Assembly: GCF_018070025.1 (NCBI RefSeq)
Contig: NZ_JAGPYQ010000002.1
Coordinates: 558,001 to 622,000 of the forward strand
From: Streptomyces liliiviolaceus
GTDB taxonomy: Bacteria; Actinomycetota; Actinomycetes; Streptomycetales; Streptomycetaceae
Length of the DNA: 64,000 nt
Direction of reading: 5' to 3'
This document shows, in pieces, positions 59,106 to 64,000 of the stretch. The position numbers were made by a program, and so were the translations under genes. Positions within the stretch are counted from its first letter, which is position 1; each line of letters begins with the position of its first letter. The notes beneath the pieces are model-generated. The model worked only from the letters and a program-made list of their open reading frames with translations, was not told the DNA's origin and did no database searches.

Positions 59106-59345
59106 GTGAACCGCGAAGTGACCCTGCCCCTGATCGTCGACGACCGCGGGACCCTGCAGGTGGCTGCCGCCGATGTGAGCAAGCTGCTGCGCACGATGGG
59201 TGGGCGGTGGCTGCATCTCGTGGAGGCCGGGGAGGACGGGCTCGACGAGGACACGGTTGCCGCGCTCACCATCGAGCTGGCGAAGCTTGCCGACCGCATC
59301 GATGTGGCGTGCATTGCGCACAGCAGTGGGGGAGCCTCCGGCTGA
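59106..59345 (+). CDS. Small conserved Streptomyces protein
   Basis: A 79-residue acidic protein starting VNREVTLPLIVDDRGTLQVA and containing LLRTMGGRWLHLVEAGEDGL. Its G/C-rich third positions and position 25 bases after the dehydrogenase support a real gene. I recall it as a short uncharacterised family of Streptomyces. Start is GTG at 59106 without a strong ribosome site. Function unknown. Confidence 0.65.
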   Translation: MNREVTLPLIVDDRGTLQVAAADVSKLLRTMGGRWLHLVEAGEDGLDEDTVAALTIELAKLADRIDVACIAHSSGGASG

Positions 59346-59395
59346 CGGGGCGTGTTTGAGGTCGTCTGTGCACTGCGGGTGCGTGGGGGCTGGGC

Positions 59396-59492
59396 GCGCA
59401 GTTCCCCGCGCCCCTTAGGGGCGAAAGGATCGCGCCGTTCCCCGCGCCCCTAAAAGCCAAAGACAAAAGATTGCGCCGTTCCCCGCGCCCCT
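59396..59492. repeat. Three direct copies of the intergenic repeat core
   Basis: GCGC(A/C)GTTCCCCGCGCCCCT at 59396-59415, 59432-59451 and 59473-59492, all in the same orientation, in the 286-base gap before rppA. Short inverted parts (AGGGGCG) pair with the first copy. It likely shields rppA from upstream transcription. No gene is seen in the gap. Confidence 0.85.
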
Positions 59493-59631
59493 TACGGGGC
59501 TCTACCCACGGGGCTTGTCCCCGGTCTGGAGTAGTCCGGCGCGATAAACGGGACTTCTCGAGTGATCGTGGTGGGACCACCCTTCCGACCGGGAGAGGGA
59601 GTTCCCGGCGGGCGAGAGAAGGCGCAGGCAC

Positions 59632-60696
59632 ATGGCGACTTTGTGCAGACCCGCGGTCTCTGTTCCGGAATACGTGATCACGATGGAGGAGACGCTTGAG
59701 CTGGCGCGCTCCCGCCACCCCGATCACCCCCAACTGCCGCTCGCGCTGCGGCTGATCGAGAACACCGGTGTACGCACCCGGCACATCGTGCAGCCCATCG
59801 AGGAGACCCTGAAGCACCCCGGCTTCGAGGAACGCAACAAGGTGTACACGGCCGAGGCGAAGTCCCGTGTGCCGGCCGTCGTCCAGCGCGCGCTCGACGA
59901 CGCGGAGGTCCTGGCCACCGACATCGACGTGATCATCTACGTCTCGTGCACGGGCTTCATGATGCCGTCGATGACGGCCTGGCTGATCAACGCCATGGGG
60001 TTCAACAGCGACACCCGTCAGATACCCATAGCGCAGCTGGGCTGCGCCGCCGGGGGCGCCGCGATCAACCGGGCGCACGACTTCTGCACGGCCTACCCCG
60101 AGTCCAACGCGCTCATCGTGGCCTGCGAGTTCTGCTCGCTGTGCTACCAGCCCACCGACCTCGGTGTCGGCTCGCTGCTGTGCAACGGCCTGTTCGGCGA
60201 CGGGATCGCCGCCGCGGTGGTCCGCGGACAGGGCGGCGAGGGCATCAAGCTGGAGCGCAACGGCTCGTACCTGATCCCCAAGACCGAGGACTGGATCATG
60301 TACGACGTGCGGGCCACCGGCTTCCACTTCCTGCTGGACAAGCGGGTGCCGGCCACCATGGAACCGCTCGCCCCCGCCCTGCACAACCTGGCCGGGCTGC
60401 ACGGCTGGGACGCCTCCGACCTGGACTTCTACATCATCCACGCCGGGGGCCCGCGCATCCTCGACGACCTCAGCAAGTTCCTCCAAGTGGCACCGGAGGC
60501 CTTCCGGTTCAGCCGGGCGACGCTCACCGAGTACGGGAACATCGCCAGCGCCGTCGTCCTGGACGCACTGCGCAGGCTGTTCGACGAGGGGGGCTCCCAT
60601 CACACGGCGCGCGGACTGCTCGCCGGCTTCGGGCCGGGGATCACCGCCGAGATGGCGCTGGGCCGCTGGCACCGTACGAGCGAAAAGACGGCGTGA
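59632..60696 (+). CDS. rppA: Type III polyketide synthase, 1,3,6,8-tetrahydroxynaphthalene synthase
   Basis: A 354-residue chalcone-synthase-fold enzyme that condenses five malonyl-CoA to 1,3,6,8-tetrahydroxynaphthalene. The catalytic Cys is in IAQLGCAAGGAAINRAHDF, the His in FYIIHAGGPRILDDL and the Asn in LTEYGNIASAVV. A second Cys in IYVSCTGFMMPS is the RppA-type active-site Cys that favours malonyl starters. MATLCRPAVSVPEYVITMEE is the standard RppA start. It heads the operon with a CYP158-like P450 one base after its stop and a cupin. THN is oxidised to flaviolin, and coupled pigments protect against UV. Confidence 0.95.
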   Translation: MATLCRPAVSVPEYVITMEETLELARSRHPDHPQLPLALRLIENTGVRTRHIVQPIEETLKHPGFEERNKVYTAEAKSRVPAVVQRALDDAEVLATDIDVIIYVSCTGFMMPSMTAWLINAMGFNSDTRQIPIAQLGCAAGGAAINRAHDFCTAYPESNALIVACEFCSLCYQPTDLGVGSLLCNGLFGDGIAAAVVRGQGGEGIKLERNGSYLIPKTEDWIMYDVRATGFHFLLDKRVPATMEPLAPALHNLAGLHGWDASDLDFYIIHAGGPRILDDLSKFLQVAPEAFRFSRATLTEYGNIASAVVLDALRRLFDEGGSHHTARGLLAGFGPGITAEMALGRWHRTSEKTA

Positions 60697-60697
60697 C

Positions 60698-61924
60698 ATG
60701 ACCTCTGACCTGACCGTGAACCAAGAGACCGCGGCAGCACCCCCGGTACGCCACTGGCCCGCCCTGGACCTGACCGGGGTCGACTTCGACCCCGTCCTGT
60801 CCGAGCTGATGCGCGAGGGCCCCATCAACCGGATCCAGCTGCCCAACGGCGAGGGCTGGGCCTGGCTGGTCACGCGCTACGACGACGTACGGCTGGTGAC
60901 CAACGACCCCCGGTTCAGCCGGGCGAAGGTGCTCGGCCGGCAGGTCACCCGGCTGGCACCGCACTTCATCCCGGCGCCGGGCGCGATGAGCTTCGTCGAC
61001 AAGCCCGACCACGCCCGGCTGCGCAGGGCGGTGAACGCGGCGTTCACCTCGCGCGGTGTCGAACGCCTGCGGGCGAACGCCCAGCGGACCCTCGACACCA
61101 TGGTCGACGAGATGCTCCGGGACGGTCCCCCGGCCGATCTGATCGACCGGGTACTGGCCCCCTTCCCCATGACCGTCATCTGCGAGCTGATGGGGGTCCC
61201 CGCCGACGACCGGCAGACCCTGCACACCTGGACGCAGTCGATCCTCTCCTCCAGCAAGGGCGCCCAGGCCAGCGAGCGCGCCAAGCGGGACATGGAGGTG
61301 TACTTCGCCAAGCTGATCGCCGAGCGGCGCGGCGCCACCGGTGAGGACGTCACCTCGCTGCTCGGCGCGGCGGTCGGCCGGGGCGACATCACCGAGGAGG
61401 AGGCGGTGGCGCTCGCGGGTCCGATCCAGATCGGCGGCGAGGCCGTCACCAACAACACCGGGCAGATGCTCTACATCCTGCTGACCAGGCCGGCGCTGTT
61501 CGACCGGCTGCGCGACGAGCCGGCGCTGCGCCCGCAGGCCCTCGACGAGCTGCTGCGGTACATCCCGCACCGCAACGCCGTCGGGCTCTCCCGGATCGCC
61601 ACGGAGGACGTCGTCCTGCACGGCGTACGGATCAGGAAGGACGACCCCATCTACGTGTCCTACCTGGCCGCCAACCGGGACCCGGACGTCTTCCCCGACC
61701 CCGACCGGATCGACTTCGACCGCGCCGCCAACCCGCATGTGGCGTTCGGGCACGGGCCGCACTACTGCGTGGGCGGCATGCTCGCCCGCCTGGAGTCGGA
61801 GCTGATGGTGAACACGCTCCTGGACCGGATTCCGACGCTGCGGCTGTCCGTCTCGGCGGACGAGGTGCCGTGGCGGCGCGGCGCGCTGATCCGCGGGCCC
61901 GAGGCCCTGCCCGTCACCTGGTGA
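60698..61924 (+). CDS. CYP158-like P450, biflaviolin synthase
   Basis: A 408-residue P450 very similar in pattern to CYP158A1/A2 of Streptomyces coelicolor, which couple flaviolin oxidatively. The I helix reads PIQIGGEAVTNNTG: the usual Thr of the acid-alcohol pair is Ala, a known oddity of CYP158A2. ExxR is DELLRYI, preceded by the family's ALRPQAL; the haem loop is FGHGPHYCVGGMLARLE with the axial Cys near residue 357. It starts with ATG one base after the rppA stop and ends overlapping the cupin gene (GTGA). Electrons must come from ferredoxins encoded elsewhere. Confidence 0.94.
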   Translation: MTSDLTVNQETAAAPPVRHWPALDLTGVDFDPVLSELMREGPINRIQLPNGEGWAWLVTRYDDVRLVTNDPRFSRAKVLGRQVTRLAPHFIPAPGAMSFVDKPDHARLRRAVNAAFTSRGVERLRANAQRTLDTMVDEMLRDGPPADLIDRVLAPFPMTVICELMGVPADDRQTLHTWTQSILSSSKGAQASERAKRDMEVYFAKLIAERRGATGEDVTSLLGAAVGRGDITEEEAVALAGPIQIGGEAVTNNTGQMLYILLTRPALFDRLRDEPALRPQALDELLRYIPHRNAVGLSRIATEDVVLHGVRIRKDDPIYVSYLAANRDPDVFPDPDRIDFDRAANPHVAFGHGPHYCVGGMLARLESELMVNTLLDRIPTLRLSVSADEVPWRRGALIRGPEALPVTW

Positions 61925-62451
61925 CCGCGCTCACGCCGCCCGAGGGTCTGCTGGTGCCACCGGGGCACGGCCGTACGGTACGCACGCCGGCCCAGCACGT
62001 GACCTTCAAGGTGACCGGTACGCACTCCCGGGCGGCGTCCAGCTTCGAGGTGGTCGTGCCGCCCGGCTTCGACGTCGGCGCGCACGTCCACGCGCGCAGC
62101 GAGGAGCTGTTCTACGTCCTCGAAGGCGAGCTGGACGTGCTCGCCTTCGAGCCGTCGGTCCGCACGCCCGACAACTGGCAGCGCTGGCAGTCGGGTTCGG
62201 GCAACCGGGTGGTGCGGGCGACGCCGGGGACGGTGATCGTCGTGCCGCCGGGCTGTCCGCACGCGTTCGCGAACCCGACGGACAGTCCGGCGAAGATGTT
62301 CTTCCAGGCGTCGCCGCCACCGGATCACGAACGGTACTTCGACGAGCTGCTCCGCATTCTTGACGCGGGGGGTTCGCCGGACGTGGCGGCGATCGCGGAG
62401 CTGCGGTCGCGGTACGACATCGAGCAGCTGACGCCGTTGCGCCACGGGTAG
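61921..62451 (+). CDS. Cupin monooxygenase-like protein of the THN pathway
   Basis: A 176-residue single-domain cupin. The metal motif is PPGFDVGAHVHARSEELFYV (two His and Glu) and PPGCPHAFANP supplies another His. The GTG overlaps the P450 stop. In related rppA clusters a cupin (MomA-type quinone-forming monooxygenase) oxidises tetrahydroxynaphthalene to flaviolin, the P450 substrate, and that is the likely role here. The order PKS - P450 - cupin is as in S. coelicolor, from memory. Confidence 0.88.
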   Translation: MTALTPPEGLLVPPGHGRTVRTPAQHVTFKVTGTHSRAASSFEVVVPPGFDVGAHVHARSEELFYVLEGELDVLAFEPSVRTPDNWQRWQSGSGNRVVRATPGTVIVVPPGCPHAFANPTDSPAKMFFQASPPPDHERYFDELLRILDAGGSPDVAAIAELRSRYDIEQLTPLRHG

Positions 62452-62491
62452 CGTCCGCTCGCCGGCACGGTGCGGACCGGTGGGGGTCGCC

Positions 62492-62541
62492 CGCGCAGTT
62501 CCCCGCGCCCCTGGGTACCTAGGGGCGCGGGGAACTGCGCG
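62492..62541. terminator. Perfect 21-base-stem terminator made from the intergenic repeat
   Basis: Arms 62492-62512 and 62521-62541 are exact complements around an eight-base loop with GGTACC. This is a full copy of the repeat family seen at 46745 and 59396 and separates the convergent cupin and acyl-CoA dehydrogenase genes. Confidence 0.9.
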
Positions 62542-62571
62542 ACCGGCCACGACGGCGCCGCACCCGACGCA

Positions 62572-63801
62572 TCACCGGATCGGCATGCCGGACAGCGTGC
62601 GGGCGATCACCAGCCGCTGGATCTCACTCGTGCCCTCGAAGATCGTGTAGATCGCCGCGTCCCGGTGCATCCGCTCGACGGGATACTCGCGCGTGTACCC
62701 GTTCCCGCCGAGGATCTGGATCGCCTGCCCGGTCACCTTCTTCGCCGTCTCGCTCGCGAAGAGCTTGGACATCGACCCCTCCGCGGACGTGAACTGCTTC
62801 CCGCTCACCGCCATCCAGGACGCCCGCCACACCAGCAGCCGCGCCGCGTCGATCGACGTACGCATGTCGGCGAGCTGGAAGGCGACGCCCTGGTTGTCGA
62901 TGATCGGCCGCCCGAACTGCTCGCGCGTCTTCGCGTAGTCGAGGGCCACCTCGTACGCGGCCCGCGCGGTGCCGACCGCCATGGCGCCGACGGCCGGGCG
63001 GGAGGCCTCGAACGTGGCCATCGCCGCGTTCTTCAGGCGCTCGCCGCCCCCCGCCTTGGCCCGCTCACGGGCCCGCGCGAGGCGCTCGTCGAGCTTCTCC
63101 TTGCCGCCGAGCAGGCAGGAGCCGGGAACGCGGACGTTCTCCAGGACGACCTCGGCGGTGTGCGAGGCGCGGATGCCGTGCTTCTTGAACTTCTGCCCCT
63201 GCGACAGACCGGGCGTGCCCAGCGGGACGATGAAGGACGCGTGGCCCTTGGAGCCCAGTTCGGAGTCCACGACCGCGACGACCACGTGCACGTTGGCGAT
63301 GCCGCCGTTGGTCGCCCAGGTCTTCGTGCCGTTGATGACCCACTCGTCCTTGGCCTCGTCGTACACGGCCCGCGTACGCATCGAGGCGACGTCGGAGCCG
63401 GCGTCGGGCTCGGAGGAGCAGAAGGCGGCGACCTTGACGTCGTTGGCGTCGCCGTACATCTGGGGGATCCAGGTGCCGATCTGCTCCTCGGTGCCGTTGG
63501 CGAGGACGCCCACCGCGGCGAGGCCGGTGCCGACGATCGACAGGGCGATGCCCGCGTCGCCCCAGAACAGTTCCTCCATGGCCATGGGGATGCCGAGGCC
63601 GGTGGGGTCGAAGTACTGCTGGGCGTAGAAGTCCAGGGAGTAGATGCCGACCTTCGCGGCCTCCTGGATGACCGGCCAGGGAGTCTCTTCCCGCTCGTCC
63701 CATTCGGCGGCCGCGGGGCGGATCACATCGGCGGCGAAGCCGTGGATCCAGTCCCGCACCTCCTTCTGTTCGTCGTTGAGCTCCATGGTGAACTCGGCCA
63801 T
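62572..63801 (-). CDS. Acyl-CoA dehydrogenase
   Basis: A 409-residue acyl-CoA dehydrogenase. Motifs: [34 protein letters not shown], and [20 protein letters not shown] with the catalytic Glu, so it is active, unlike 50276-51388. The substrate cleft segment [20 protein letters not shown] is at the N-terminus. The ATG at 63801 has GGAGGGG upstream. It is monocistronic, with two palindromes within 65 bases upstream that are probably bound by a TetR repressor; the only other gene nearby is the truncated one at 63971. Confidence 0.93.
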   Translation of the reverse strand: MAEFTMELNDEQKEVRDWIHGFAADVIRPAAAEWDEREETPWPVIQEAAKVGIYSLDFYAQQYFDPTGLGIPMAMEELFWGDAGIALSIVGTGLAAVGVLANGTEEQIGTWIPQMYGDANDVKVAAFCSSEPDAGSDVASMRTRAVYDEAKDEWVINGTKTWATNGGIANVHVVVAVVDSELGSKGHASFIVPLGTPGLSQGQKFKKHGIRASHTAEVVLENVRVPGSCLLGGKEKLDERLARARERAKAGGGERLKNAAMATFEASRPAVGAMAVGTARAAYEVALDYAKTREQFGRPIIDNQGVAFQLADMRTSIDAARLLVWRASWMAVSGKQFTSAEGSMSKLFASETAKKVTGQAIQILGGNGYTREYPVERMHRDAAIYTIFEGTSEIQRLVIARTLSGMPIR

Positions 63802-63826
63802 GTCCCCTCCAGCGCTGCACTCACGT

Positions 63827-63863
63827 GTTACTTGCGGTAACGGTAGCCTGTTACCGGTCGGTA
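63827..63863. promoter_or_regulatory. Two adjacent palindromes upstream of the acyl-CoA dehydrogenase
   Basis: GTTAC-TTGCG-GTAAC (63827-63841) and TACCG-GT-CGGTA (63852-63863), with the word TTACCG/CGGTAA repeated. They lie 26-62 bases upstream of the ATG at 63801 and share half-sites, which suggests two dimers of a TetR-type repressor. Confidence 0.65.
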
Positions 63864-63970
63864 GTAAAAGTCAACTCCCCGTTCCGGGTCGGCAGCCCGT
63901 TCGAGGCAGGGCCGGCGCATGGTGTTACGTTGCGCAGGCGTCACCGAATCAGCACGGGTGGGGAGAGATC

Positions 63971-64000
63971 ATGGACACCACACAGCGGACCGATCAGCAG
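63971..64000 (+). CDS. Start of a gene cut by the window edge
   Basis: ATG at 63971 with GGGAGAG upstream, followed by ten open codons (MDTTQRTDQQ). It is divergent from the acyl-CoA dehydrogenase and could be its TetR regulator, but too little is visible to say. Confidence 0.4.
   Translation, partial: MDTTQRTDQQ

Noticed and set aside
59557..59581. GTGGT-GGG-ACCAC palindrome and a CGCGATAA stretch upstream of rppA as operator and WhiG-type promoter
   Set aside because: The palindrome is short and the -35 TAAA expected for WhiG is missing at the right spacing.
1..64000. CRISPR arrays, tRNA/rRNA genes, insertion sequences or prophage parts
   Set aside because: No regularly spaced repeats, clover-leaf sequences, transposase motifs or phage genes were found by reading. 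Short tandem repeats seen are of a different kind.

Overview
The window is high-GC actinobacterial DNA, almost certainly from a Streptomyces chromosome. The evidence is a G/C-rich third codon position throughout, many GTG starts with 4-base stop/start overlaps, Tat and lipoprotein signals, a sugar ABC importer that lacks its own ATPase, an RppA/CYP158 naphthoquinone operon, DmdR-type iron boxes, and several copies of an intergenic palindrome built on GCGCAGTTCCCCGCGCCCCT. No rRNA, tRNA, CRISPR array, insertion sequence or phage gene was seen.

Bases 1-9000: end of a secreted protein gene, a Tat-exported metallo-beta-lactamase-fold hydrolase, and a small secreted protein. Next comes a translationally coupled pair: a SpoIIE-type PP2C phosphatase followed by a stand-alone cobalamin-binding protein with the W-x9-EH signature of CarH/LitR photoreceptors. 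Divergent from these is a TetR - 3Fe-4S ferredoxin - ferredoxin reductase - cytochrome P450 operon whose promoter sits on a perfect 12-base-arm palindrome. 9-22.8 kb: aldo/keto reductase, aldehyde dehydrogenase, a three-gene ABC exporter whose first permease carries a large external beta-sandwich, a NarL-type two-component system, a SigJ-type ECF sigma factor, and a siderophore importer (ATPase, binding lipoprotein, fused FecCD permease) with iron boxes.

22.8-36.4 kb is an arabinofuranoside utilisation locus. A LacI regulator sits between two TTGAC(A/G)-N17-TANNNT promoters. One drives binding protein - MalF - MalG - GH127 - secreted GH127/146. The other drives a very large secreted (alpha/alpha)6 glycosidase-like protein with discoidin domains and a secreted CBM13-GH43 enzyme. 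36.5-46.7 kb looks like a sugar-acid locus: KdgD-type dehydratase, glucarate dehydratase-like enolase and two D-2-hydroxyacid dehydrogenases, divergent from a complete five-gene Dpp/Opp-type importer. That is an unusual pairing.

46.7-64 kb: DUF779 protein, phosphodiester glycosidase-domain protein, a small membrane protein, a secreted PLC-like phosphodiesterase, an acyl-CoA dehydrogenase pair (one lacking the catalytic Glu) with a quinone oxidoreductase, an XRE-cupin regulator divergent from a CPYC flavoprotein, LigB-type DNA ligase with a Nudix hydrolase, a second semialdehyde dehydrogenase, the rppA - CYP158 - cupin operon (flaviolin/biflaviolin-type pigments), and a third acyl-CoA dehydrogenase.

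The items most worth following are the B12/PP2C pair as a possible light-to-phosphatase switch, the two-promoter arabinofuranoside regulon with its unclassified 1084-residue enzyme, the peptide-type importer paired with sugar-acid enzymes, and the exporter permease with an external lectin-like domain.
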